Shown: positions 1 through 5,726 of the stretch, one piece after another
How positions within the stretch are numbered: position 1 is the stretch's first letter
Layout: every line of letters begins with the position of its first letter
The notes under the pieces: model-generated
The model's database searches: none
What the model was told of the DNA's origin: nothing
The model's input: only the letters and a program-made list of their open reading frames with translations
From: Methanobacteriota archaeon
Lineage (GTDB): Archaea; Halobacteriota; Syntropharchaeia; DAOWMC01
Reading direction: 5' to 3'
DNA length: 6,010 bases
Assembly: GCA_030643285.1 (NCBI GenBank)
Contig: DAOWMC010000074.1
Location: 1 to 6,010, forward strand
Translations under genes and position numbers: made by a program

Positions 1-1
1 A

Positions 2-187
2 AAAGATATTCCTGTGATTGCTTTAACAGCGTATGCAATGAAAGGTGACAGGGAAAAGGTTCTTTTAGCAGGATGTGATTGGTACCTTACAAAACCAATT
101 GATGAACAGGAACTTATTAAAATTGTTAAAAAGTTTATTGAAGGGGGGTTAAATGAAGATATTAGTTGTGGACGATGTCCCCGATAA
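2..187 (+). CDS. Response regulator receiver domain, C-terminal part (5' end outside window)
   Basis: Reading from base 2 gives an open frame that continues from outside the window and stops at TAA 185-187. It encodes the last half of a CheY/DivK-type receiver: [19 protein letters not shown] carries the conserved beta4 Thr (LTA), and YLTKPID carries the conserved Lys-Pro after beta5. The phosphoacceptor Asp lies upstream, outside the window. The dipeptide after GC is DW, where related receivers usually have DD or DG. The receiver fold should end near KKFIEGG, so the last dozen residues (including CGRC) are a tail encoded across the start of the next gene, which this frame overlaps by 35 bp. 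No output domain follows, so this is either a stand-alone DivK-like shuttle protein or the receiver end of a larger hybrid protein; the window cannot tell. It probably belongs to the same operon as the next two genes. Confidence 0.85.
   Translation, partial: KDIPVIALTAYAMKGDREKVLLAGCDWYLTKPIDEQELIKIVKKFIEGGLNEDISCGRCPR
143..148 (+). promoter_or_regulatory. G-run Shine-Dalgarno for the receiver-PAS-DUF835 gene
   Basis: Six consecutive Gs lie 4 nt before the ATG at 153 and can pair with the CCUCC anti-SD of 16S rRNA using a G-U wobble. The site lies inside the coding region of the preceding receiver gene. It supports ATG 153 as the true start despite the 35-bp overlap. Confidence 0.55.
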
Positions 188-1493
188 TGTGGAACTGGTG
201 TCTCAAACACTTGAAGATTATGATTATGATCTGATATCTGCAGAAAACGGGCATGATGCAATTGAGCGGACAGTCTCGGATTTACCGGATCTGATTCTTT
301 TGGATGTAATGATGCCCGACATGGATGGGTATGAGGTTTGTGAGGTGTTGGGTAAAAAAGAAGAAACAAAAGACATACCTGTTATCATGCTTACCGCAAA
401 AACCCAGGCAGAAGACCTTGAAAAAGGATTTTATGTCGGGGCACACGATTACATAAAAAAGCCTTTTGAAGAGATTGAGCTGATAGCCCGCGTACGGTCT
501 GCCCTTAAATTAAAGAAATCAAGAGACGAACTCAAAAAGAGAAACAATGATCTTTTATTAATGACCCAACAACTGAAGGCATCAAACGATCTTTTGTTCA
601 ATGAAATTGAAGAGCGGAAGATTTTGGAACAGGAACTGAGGGTTAAAAATGAATATTCAGATAGTTTAACAAGGGATTCACCTGTCGCTATTCTATCCAT
701 TGATTTAAATGAAAATATTGTCACGGCCAACACAAGCTCAAAAAAATTGATTGGCCTTGGTGAAGACGAACTTATAGGAAAGCCAATATCAAAGATTTTG
801 GGCAGCCAGATCGAGATATCAGCCGTTGACGATCTAAATCTTGAAATTACAAAAAAATCCGGTACAAAAATACCTGTCAATGTTTCTACCGCCGTCCTGC
901 GTGAGATGGGAAAAGAAAAAGGATTGATTGTTACCCTAAAAGATATATCCAGCCTAAAAGGTTTGATAATAACGCCTGTGGAAGAGGAGGAAGAGATAAA
1001 AGAGGAGCTTAAATTCTTTTTGGAAAAGGGCCAATGTTACATTCTTGATAGTGATGACTATGCAAAGGGCTTTGATATTTTCATAGATTATGTCAAACAC
1101 AAAAAACAGGGTTTATGTATATCAAGACAGAGCCCCCCAAAAATAAGATCCAAATTCAATCTGGAAAAAACTCCGATTATATGGCTAACAAAGGCTGAAA
1201 CTCAAAAAGAAAGGTGTGTTTCCCCGGAGGATTTAACAAAATTAGATTCAACCATAAAAAACTTTGTTAAAGAAGCAGATGATGGAATTGTACTTTTGGA
1301 AGGTCTGGAATATCTTTCCATTCATAACAGTTTCAACTCCGTGATAAAATTCATGAACTCGTTAACTGATGCGATGGCACTGGCCTCATCAAGATTGTTA
1401 GTTCTGGTAGATTCAAAAGCATTTGAGGATAAGGATTTTCATATACTAAAAAAAGATTTTGAGTTTGTAAAATTTATGCCTGATATGGGATGA
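153..1493 (+). CDS. Receiver-PAS-DUF835 signal transduction protein
   Basis: This 446-residue cytosolic protein has three parts. Residues 1-120 form a complete receiver: acidic pocket D7/D8, phosphoacceptor D51 in [14 protein letters not shown]81 and K103-P104. Residues 118-168 are charged and heptad-like, probably a coiled-coil linker. Residues 169-267 look like a PAS domain ([18 protein letters not shown], then [10 protein letters not shown], ending VTLKDIS), and an acidic stretch ([10 protein letters not shown]) leads to the last part. Residues 288-440 match the archaeal DUF835 family: [32 protein letters not shown] and [12 protein letters not shown]. There is no kinase or DNA-binding domain, so the likely role is as a phosphorylation-controlled adaptor. 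The start is ATG 153 behind a G-rich SD. The stop lies 4 bp before the KaiC-like gene, so co-expression is very likely. Domain calls are from motif recognition; the molecular function of DUF835 is unknown to me. Confidence 0.93.
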   Translation: MKILVVDDVPDNVELVSQTLEDYDYDLISAENGHDAIERTVSDLPDLILLDVMMPDMDGYEVCEVLGKKEETKDIPVIMLTAKTQAEDLEKGFYVGAHDYIKKPFEEIELIARVRSALKLKKSRDELKKRNNDLLLMTQQLKASNDLLFNEIEERKILEQELRVKNEYSDSLTRDSPVAILSIDLNENIVTANTSSKKLIGLGEDELIGKPISKILGSQIEISAVDDLNLEITKKSGTKIPVNVSTAVLREMGKEKGLIVTLKDISSLKGLIITPVEEEEEIKEELKFFLEKGQCYILDSDDYAKGFDIFIDYVKHKKQGLCISRQSPPKIRSKFNLEKTPIIWLTKAETQKERCVSPEDLTKLDSTIKNFVKEADDGIVLLEGLEYLSIHNSFNSVIKFMNSLTDAMALASSRLLVLVDSKAFEDKDFHILKKDFEFVKFMPDMG

Positions 1494-1497
1494 TTTC

Positions 1498-2193
1498 ATG
1501 ATCCAAAGGGTTAAAACAGGGGTATCGGGACTGGATGAAATGATAGGTGGTGGATTTCCGGAGGGCTCAATAGTTGTGGTTATAGGCTCATGCGGAGCGG
1601 GAAAATCTACTGTAGCCCTTCAGTATATCTATAACGGACTCGTAAATGGAGAGCCCTGCATATATATAAGTTTGGAAGAGGGTAAAGATAAAACCCTGTT
1701 AATGGCAAAAAATAGTGGTTTTGAGCTGGATAGATATATTGGAGAGAATCTTATCCTGCTTGACATAAGTGCTTCGGACATTAAGATATCAATAAATCGT
1801 ATAAAAAGTGAATTGCCAGAATTGATAAAATCATTTAAGGCTAAAAGAATTGTCATCGACTCAATAACACTTTTAGAATCACTTTTTGAGGTAGAATCAG
1901 AACGCAGGACACATCTATTTGCCCTCTGTAAGCAGATCATAGAAAACGGTGCAACTGCTCTGTTTACGTCCGAAAGTGATAAACAGAACGCCCTTATTTC
2001 AAGGTTCGGACTGATAGAATATGTAGCTGATGGCGTAATATCTTTACGTTATGTTCGCTCGGTAGATACAAAAAAGGTAAGATTGGTCCTTGAAGTGGTA
2101 AAGATGCGTGGAACAAAGCATTCCAGAGATGTCAAGCCTTATTCTATAACGGATGAGGGAATTGTAGTTTATTCAGAATCAGAAGTGTTTTAA
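1498..2193 (+). CDS. Single-domain KaiC/RAD55-like ATPase
   Basis: This 231-residue RecA-superfamily ATPase starts with the KaiC signature TGVSGLDEMIGGGFPEG. Walker A is GSCGAGKST (residues 30-38), the paired catalytic glutamates are E60-E61 in YISLEEG, and Walker B is RIVIDS (117-122, D121). The C-terminal motif KMRGTKH (202-208), common in KaiC-family proteins, is followed by a typical last strand (YSITDEGIVVY). It is one KaiC domain long, not the tandem CI-CII of cyanobacterial KaiC, so a circadian role should not be assumed. Archaeal proteins of this type are proposed to act as ATP-dependent hubs in signalling. The gene lies 4 bp behind the receiver-PAS-DUF835 gene, which suggests the two products work together. 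The start ATG 1498 follows a weak SD-like GGGATGAT. The 3' end overlaps the convergent CCA-adding enzyme gene by 15 bp. The input signal and the partners are not visible. Confidence 0.93.
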   Translation: MIQRVKTGVSGLDEMIGGGFPEGSIVVVIGSCGAGKSTVALQYIYNGLVNGEPCIYISLEEGKDKTLLMAKNSGFELDRYIGENLILLDISASDIKISINRIKSELPELIKSFKAKRIVIDSITLLESLFEVESERRTHLFALCKQIIENGATALFTSESDKQNALISRFGLIEYVADGVISLRYVRSVDTKKVRLVLEVVKMRGTKHSRDVKPYSITDEGIVVYSESEVF

Positions 2194-3507
2194 GTGGAAA
2201 TATGTACCAATAAATGCTTCAAACCCTTCTTTTAATACCTCCTCGTTTCTAAGCAGCTTATAACCATTTTTAACATATGTATTTAAGTTTTTTCCCAGAG
2301 CACAAAAAATAAGCTTATTTTCCAGAAGGTCAAAAACATCCGTGTATTTCCGTTCTATCTCCGAAACGTATTTTCCATCTTCTATGTATAGGGGGGATCC
2401 TTTATGCTTGTCTATAAAATCTATGGCACGATTTTTTGATGTAACCGGTGGACCGACGTGTTTTTTAATTTTAGGTAGCCTAAATATCTCCATCTCCAAA
2501 AATATTATCACCTTATTTTCTTTTGCACAAACATCGCTTCCAAATACCTTAAAACCGTGTCTGTCTATCATATAGACAATAGATTTTTCTGCCTTGAATA
2601 GCTGGGGATACAGGATATCATCAACAATGTCGGGGACATCAAATACGATTGATACGACCTCCGTTCCTCTCTGGCTTATCCTTTTTTTAAGCTCTTTTTT
2701 GGATATCGGTGAAACGGACTTTGTAAAGAAATAATCCTTATCGGGGTTTTTTAGAAAAGAGCGCGATGCATCTATGAATTTGCTAAACGTGTCAATCGAT
2801 ACTGCGGCAGCCACATTTCTTTTCGGGTCTACGGGGTCAATAAAAATAAGCGGGGGGCTCTCACTATAAACACCCTTTTTTTTAAGGTCTATTAGCTTAC
2901 CATACTTCCACTCAGAGGCACTTTCAATAACCCCCAGAAACGAGCCAAACCTCAAAATCAAAAGCTCACAGAGGTAACCTGAAAATCCCTTAAGCTTTAG
3001 TTCGGAACCATAAACACCACTTCCACGCATAAATTGTTTAAGGAGCAATACTTCATCTTCCAATCCCAAAATATGCTCTTTTATGTAAGAGTTATGAAAA
3101 GGAGTTCTATCAACTGCTGATTTAATTTTTGATGCATCCTTGACGTTAAAACATGGAACAATATCAACATCATAATTTCCAAACTTTGCGTGGATGTAAG
3201 GGTGCTCTGCATACCGCTCCTCATATTCCGAACTTATTTTTTTTGCAATCAATAGCCCATAGTGTTCTAATTCTTCTTTTAAAAGAGATGGTGGTAGCAT
3301 TATAAATATGTCAATGTCTTTATCCCCCGCGGTCCATGTATCTCTTGCTACAGACCCGACCAACATCCCAAAAGCATCTATACCAAATTCCTTTGAGGTT
3401 TTATCAATTTTTTTTAATATATCGTTAGCTAATTCGCATAATATTATTTTTTCCTCTGAACTTGGCTTTATTTCCTTCAGGACTTCTCCGGTTATTTTTT
3501 CTATCAT
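2179..3507 (-). CDS. cca: CCA-adding enzyme (archaeal class I tRNA nucleotidyltransferase)
   Basis: This 442-residue enzyme would add or repair the 3' CCA end of tRNAs using CTP and ATP without a nucleic-acid template. The length fits the archaeal family. The nucleotidyltransferase core shows GSVARDTW (residues 51-58), carboxylates D64 and D66 in KDIDIFI, and the third carboxylate D115 in VDIVPCF. Family motifs follow in order: RYAEHPYIHA (98-107), SAVDRTPFHN (130-139), GFSGYLCELLI (174-184), DPVDPKRNVAA (224-234), PDIVDDILYPQL (292-303) and ALGKNL (403-408). These match what I remember of the Archaeoglobus fulgidus enzyme along the whole length. The start ATG (3507-3505) has GGGTG on the minus strand (3517-3513) 5 nt upstream. 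The stop TGA (2181-2179) lies within the last codons of the convergent ATPase gene. It is a housekeeping gene with no obvious functional tie to its neighbours. Confidence 0.97.
   Translation of the reverse strand: MIEKITGEVLKEIKPSSEEKIILCELANDILKKIDKTSKEFGIDAFGMLVGSVARDTWTAGDKDIDIFIMLPPSLLKEELEHYGLLIAKKISSEYEERYAEHPYIHAKFGNYDVDIVPCFNVKDASKIKSAVDRTPFHNSYIKEHILGLEDEVLLLKQFMRGSGVYGSELKLKGFSGYLCELLILRFGSFLGVIESASEWKYGKLIDLKKKGVYSESPPLIFIDPVDPKRNVAAAVSIDTFSKFIDASRSFLKNPDKDYFFTKSVSPISKKELKKRISQRGTEVVSIVFDVPDIVDDILYPQLFKAEKSIVYMIDRHGFKVFGSDVCAKENKVIIFLEMEIFRLPKIKKHVGPPVTSKNRAIDFIDKHKGSPLYIEDGKYVSEIERKYTDVFDLLENKLIFCALGKNLNTYVKNGYKLLRNEEVLKEGFEAFIGTYFHLKHF
2263..2293 (+). terminator. Possible T-rich terminator for the signalling operon
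   Basis: Archaeal transcription often stops at U-rich stretches without a strong hairpin. Downstream of the KaiC-like stop, the + strand has T5 (inside CATTTTTAAC) and then T6 at 2288-2293. Both lie antisense within the 3' part of the CCA-adding enzyme gene, so any such terminator has to sit inside a neighbour's coding region. Lysine-rich coding on the other strand could produce the same T-runs by chance, so this is weak. Confidence 0.2.
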
Positions 3508-3614
3508 CTCTACACCCAGAATTAACGATAATCCCTAAACAGTCATTTGAATTTGTCATATTATGATTATGTGCAATCTAATTTACCATTAAGCCATTTG
3601 ACCTTTTCCAAAAA

Positions 3615-3624
3615 AGTTTATTTT
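3615..3624 (+). promoter_or_regulatory. Candidate BRE/TATA promoter for the metal transporter
   Basis: An A-run followed by GTTTATTTT resembles an archaeal A-rich BRE plus TATA box. Transcription would then begin near 3642-3648 and give a leader of about 120 nt. That leader would contain a small inverted repeat (CCTAT at 3652-3656, ATAGG at 3664-3668) and the start-stop element at 3743-3748. Other AT-rich stretches in this region could serve equally well. I found no convincing TATA box on the minus strand for the CCA-adding enzyme gene. Confidence 0.25.
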
Positions 3625-3732
3625 GAGCAAAAGTATTTTAGGATATACTTCCCTATGACTGGTATAGGTTAGCATAGAGTGATATAGAACGGATAATCAT
3701 ACCCATCATATACAGAAGCAGGTTTATTATCA

Positions 3733-3748
3733 GGGGGGGTTAATGTAA
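3733..3748 (+). promoter_or_regulatory. Strong SD plus ATG-TAA start-stop element in the transporter leader
   Basis: A run of seven Gs is followed 3 nt later by ATG at 3743-3745, which is the layout seen before the gene at 153. That ATG is followed immediately by TAA (3746-3748). The transporter's own ATG (3766) lies 17 nt beyond the TAA, in another frame, with no SD of its own at normal spacing. The element is either a minimal upstream ORF that forces reinitiation or the remnant of a longer start damaged by a 1-nt frameshift or sequencing error. The frame from 3748 to 3765 is open and reads KPNKFS into the transporter. Confidence 0.45.
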
Positions 3749-3765
3749 AACCAAATAAGTTTTCT

Positions 3766-4998
3766 ATGATTCCTGATTATGGAGATATAAATGACCCAGA
3801 TATTCGGGCCAAATATGGATATTTAGAGGCTTCTGTAAGTATTTTTGGGAATTGCTTTTTATTCTTGTTAAAATTGGTTTTGGGTTTGTTTATAAACAGC
3901 ATATCGCTCATTGCAGACGCAGTTCATACGCTTTCGGATGTGGGGACATCTCTTGTGGTGGTATTGGGGTTTAGCATATCCAAAAAACCATCCGATGAGG
4001 AACATCCCTTTGGATATGGTAGGGTCGAACACATTGCAACATTGATAATTGCCATATCATTGATCCTCGTTGGTTTGGGCTTTATTATACAATCAATAGA
4101 TAGGATCGTAAATTATGTAACCATCGTGAACCACGATCTTGCCGTAATTACAGGCATACTGATGATAGGCACTTCGGCCATAAAGGAACTGATGGCAAGA
4201 TTTTCTGTCTCGATAGGAAAGAAAATAAAAAGTGGCATACTAATCGCAGATGCATGGCACCATAGAAGCGATGCATTCACAAACATCGTGGTAGGGATTG
4301 GTATAATCGGATCGACTTTTGGTTATCCTATGCTGGATCCTGTTTTTGGAGTTATAGTATCTATGATCATTATATATGTGGGGGTGGAACTGGTCAGGAC
4401 AGCGTCAAATTTTTTGATCGGCCAGGCACCGGACCAGGAACTTATAGATAAAATCGATGAGATGGCAAAGTCTGTAAATGGCGTATGTGGCGTCCACATG
4501 ATATCCGTGCATGATTATGGCACAAGTAAAGCCGTTTCATTACATGCCGAAGTAGAAAATAATTTAACTTTAGACGAGGCCCATCAAATTGCAGATAATA
4601 TTGAAAATAAGATCAATGAGGAGATGAATTACACAACAATCGTCCACCTGGATCCCAAAAAGATGAAACCATATATCGAGATATCAAAAAGAAAGAAAAG
4701 AAAAATTGTCAACAAAATTTTAAAGGATCAGGGGCAAATTGTTTCTTTTCATAAAATTAAAATTATCAGAATAGGTGGAAAAGATGATATAAAGGTCCAT
4801 CTAATTGTTAATAAAGATATGCCGGTGGGGATATCTCATGAATTGTGCCATAATCTACAGTCGCTTGTTCAAAGAGAATACGGACTTTGTGATCTGGATA
4901 TTCATCTTGAACCGTGTGAGGGGGACTGTAAAGTTTGCCAATTATCATGCAGTAACAGAAAAGAGGGGGAGTTGATTGAGGGAGTATGGATCAAATAA
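3766..4998 (+). CDS. Cation diffusion facilitator, metal/proton antiporter with doubled C-terminal domain
   Basis: This 410-residue inner-membrane protein would export divalent metal in exchange for protons. Six membrane segments lie at about 24-45, 47-70, 88-111, 123-143, 158-184 and 188-211. The transport site is the HxxxD pair H54/D58 (DAVHTLSD) in TM2 plus H165/D169 (DAWHHRSD) in TM5; this HD-HD pattern is usually linked to zinc. DEEHPFGYGR (78-86, loop after TM2) corresponds to the second site of E. coli YiiP, with Tyr84 where YiiP has a His ligand. A cytoplasmic ferredoxin-like dimerisation domain spans about 225-297. A second, similar domain spans about 312-383, followed by a tail with C384, C388, C391 and C395 that could bind metal. 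Usual family members of about 300 residues lack the second domain. The start is taken as ATG 3766, but the leader is odd (see the start-stop element), and the real N-terminus could be about 8 residues longer if a frameshift is involved. Confidence 0.95.
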   Translation: MIPDYGDINDPDIRAKYGYLEASVSIFGNCFLFLLKLVLGLFINSISLIADAVHTLSDVGTSLVVVLGFSISKKPSDEEHPFGYGRVEHIATLIIAISLILVGLGFIIQSIDRIVNYVTIVNHDLAVITGILMIGTSAIKELMARFSVSIGKKIKSGILIADAWHHRSDAFTNIVVGIGIIGSTFGYPMLDPVFGVIVSMIIIYVGVELVRTASNFLIGQAPDQELIDKIDEMAKSVNGVCGVHMISVHDYGTSKAVSLHAEVENNLTLDEAHQIADNIENKINEEMNYTTIVHLDPKKMKPYIEISKRKKRKIVNKILKDQGQIVSFHKIKIIRIGGKDDIKVHLIVNKDMPVGISHELCHNLQSLVQREYGLCDLDIHLEPCEGDCKVCQLSCSNRKEGELIEGVWIK

Positions 4999-5022
4999 GT
5001 ATATCGAATTTTATAATATTAC

Positions 5023-5049
5023 AGGAGATTTAATATATATTAAGTATTG
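5023..5049 (+). promoter_or_regulatory. Distant SD, 14-nt AT palindrome and TTG start of the VanZ-like gene
   Basis: AGGAG at 5023-5027 is the only good SD before the VanZ-like gene, but it lies 19 nt from the TTG at 5047. The gap contains a perfect palindrome, TTAATATATATTAA (5030-5043). An in-frame TAA at 5041-5043 rules out any earlier start. If the palindrome folds into a small hairpin, the SD and TTG come to normal distance. The stem is all A-U and weak. TTTATAAT at 5010-5017 could instead be a TATA box for a short-leader transcript. Confidence 0.4.
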
Positions 5050-5550
5050 AAGGCTTATGTGGTCAATAACTCGCAAAAGTCTTTTTACACGTATCTGATA
5101 TTAACACTTTTATACGCCACGATGATATTTTATCTTTCATCAAGACAAACGGTTCCACAACCATCGGATTTTCTAATGATGGATTTTCTATTAAAATTTG
5201 CAGGCTTCATCAAATTAATTGGACTTGAAGCCCTTCTGATCCCTGCTTATCTGGCATATCTACATTTAGACAAGTTTTTGCATGTGGTTTTATTCACAGG
5301 TTTCGGACTTTTGACATATCTTACGATAAATAACACAAAAGCAGCCAAATATGCCCCGATATTGGTGTTGATGATTGGGGCAATATATGCCGTCACTGAT
5401 GAGGTTCACCAGTCCTTTGTTATGGGAAGAACCCCAAGCCCTCTTGATTTCATTTCTGATGTTATTGGAATTTTACTCGCTATAGCGACTGTGTACTGTG
5501 TAAAGTTAATAAAGGTTTCATCCCCTCAAAAAAAAGAATATGATAATTGA
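5047..5550 (+). CDS. VanZ-like family membrane protein
   Basis: This protein of about 167 residues has four probable membrane segments: about 14-31, 77-93, 102-117 and 135-155. VanZ-family features are visible: FYLSSRQ after the first segment, DKFLHVVLFTGFGLL (75-89, D75, K76, H79), the hallmark TDEVHQSFVMGRTPSPLDF (117-135, with D118, E119, H121, Q122, R128 and D134), and D138/G141 in the last segment. VanZ was named for a role in teicoplanin resistance, but most homologues are uncharacterised and no such role should be assumed in an archaeon without peptidoglycan; I infer only a membrane or lipid-related function. The TTG at 5047 is the earliest possible start because TAA 5041-5043 precedes it in frame. 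GTG 5059 is an alternative. The gene lies 48 bp behind the metal transporter and may be co-transcribed with it. Confidence 0.85.
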   Translation: MKAYVVNNSQKSFYTYLILTLLYATMIFYLSSRQTVPQPSDFLMMDFLLKFAGFIKLIGLEALLIPAYLAYLHLDKFLHVVLFTGFGLLTYLTINNTKAAKYAPILVLMIGAIYAVTDEVHQSFVMGRTPSPLDFISDVIGILLAIATVYCVKLIKVSSPQKKEYDN

Positions 5551-5618
5551 ATCAATTTCGGTCTCATCACCCGACCATAATCCACCACAAAAATTATTAA
5601 CCCCCTATTACAATATAT

Positions 5619-5655
5619 CATATGTCCTAGGATTATAAAATCCTAATATGTTAGG
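5619..5655. promoter_or_regulatory. Inverted-repeat cluster over a candidate TATA box upstream of dnaG
   Basis: TAGGATT-ATAA-AATCCTA at 5628-5645 is a perfect 7-bp inverted repeat with a 4-nt spacer. It extends outwards with CATAT (5619-5623) pairing with ATATG (5646-5650) across a 4-nt bulge. A second, mutually exclusive hairpin CCTAA-TATG-TTAGG occupies 5642-5655. The centre TTATAAAA (5633-5640) looks like an archaeal TATA box and would place transcription start near 5660-5668, with a dnaG leader of about 60 nt. The dyad could be an operator over the TATA box, or an RNA hairpin at the end of the VanZ-like transcript. Confidence 0.4.
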
Positions 5656-5697
5656 TAATCACAATCATTCATTCACGCCTTAAAAAACGTAGTTTGC

Positions 5698-5704
5698 TTT
5701 TTTT
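5698..5704 (+). terminator. T7 tract, possible terminator or leader pause site
   Basis: Seven Ts follow a weak AAAC-GTA-GTTT hairpin (5685-5695). This could end the transporter/VanZ-like transcript in the archaeal T-tract manner. It lies only 22 nt before the dnaG ATG and downstream of the candidate TATA box, so it would also be in the dnaG leader. Confidence 0.3.
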
Positions 5705-5712
5705 GCCTAACT

Positions 5713-5718
5713 GGAGGT
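5713..5718 (+). promoter_or_regulatory. Shine-Dalgarno of dnaG
   Basis: GGAGGT is a full-strength SD with an 8-nt spacer to ATG 5727. It fixes that start, which also agrees with the conserved N-terminus of the family. Confidence 0.85.
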
Positions 5719-5726
5719 AAGTATTT

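Noticed and set aside
449..880. Open frame of 143 codons on the minus strand
   Set aside because: It lies entirely inside the receiver-PAS-DUF835 gene, has a Ser/Phe-rich composition typical of antisense reading of Lys/Glu-rich coding DNA, and shows no recognisable motif.
1629..1940. Open frame of 103 codons on the minus strand
   Set aside because: It is antisense to the KaiC-like gene, whose motifs are intact; it has no family signature.
1498..2193. Circadian clock KaiC
   Set aside because: There is a single ATPase domain, no CII domain with the known phosphosites, and no kaiA or kaiB nearby. It fits the general archaeal KaiC-like family better.
2342..2575. Open frame of 77 codons on the plus strand
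   Set aside because: It is antisense within the well-supported CCA-adding enzyme gene, with no SD and no motif.
3308..3538. Open frame of 76 codons on the plus strand
   Set aside because: It is antisense to the catalytic region and start of the CCA-adding enzyme gene; its composition is that of a shadow frame.
3508..3765. Possible tRNA or small RNA gene in the divergent intergenic region
   Set aside because: No cloverleaf-like pairing, no T-loop motif and no CCA-end context could be found; the only inverted repeat is 5 bp. The ATG near 3563 opens just 9 codons without an SD.
5047..5550. Glycopeptide resistance gene vanZ
   Set aside because: Family motifs are present, but no other van genes are nearby and the host looks archaeal, so the resistance role is not supported.
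5530..5577. Short minus-strand frame beginning with ATG near the GGGTGATG complement
   Set aside because: It is only 13 codons long, its GGGTG sits directly against the ATG with no spacer, and most of it is the complement of the VanZ-like gene's 3' end.
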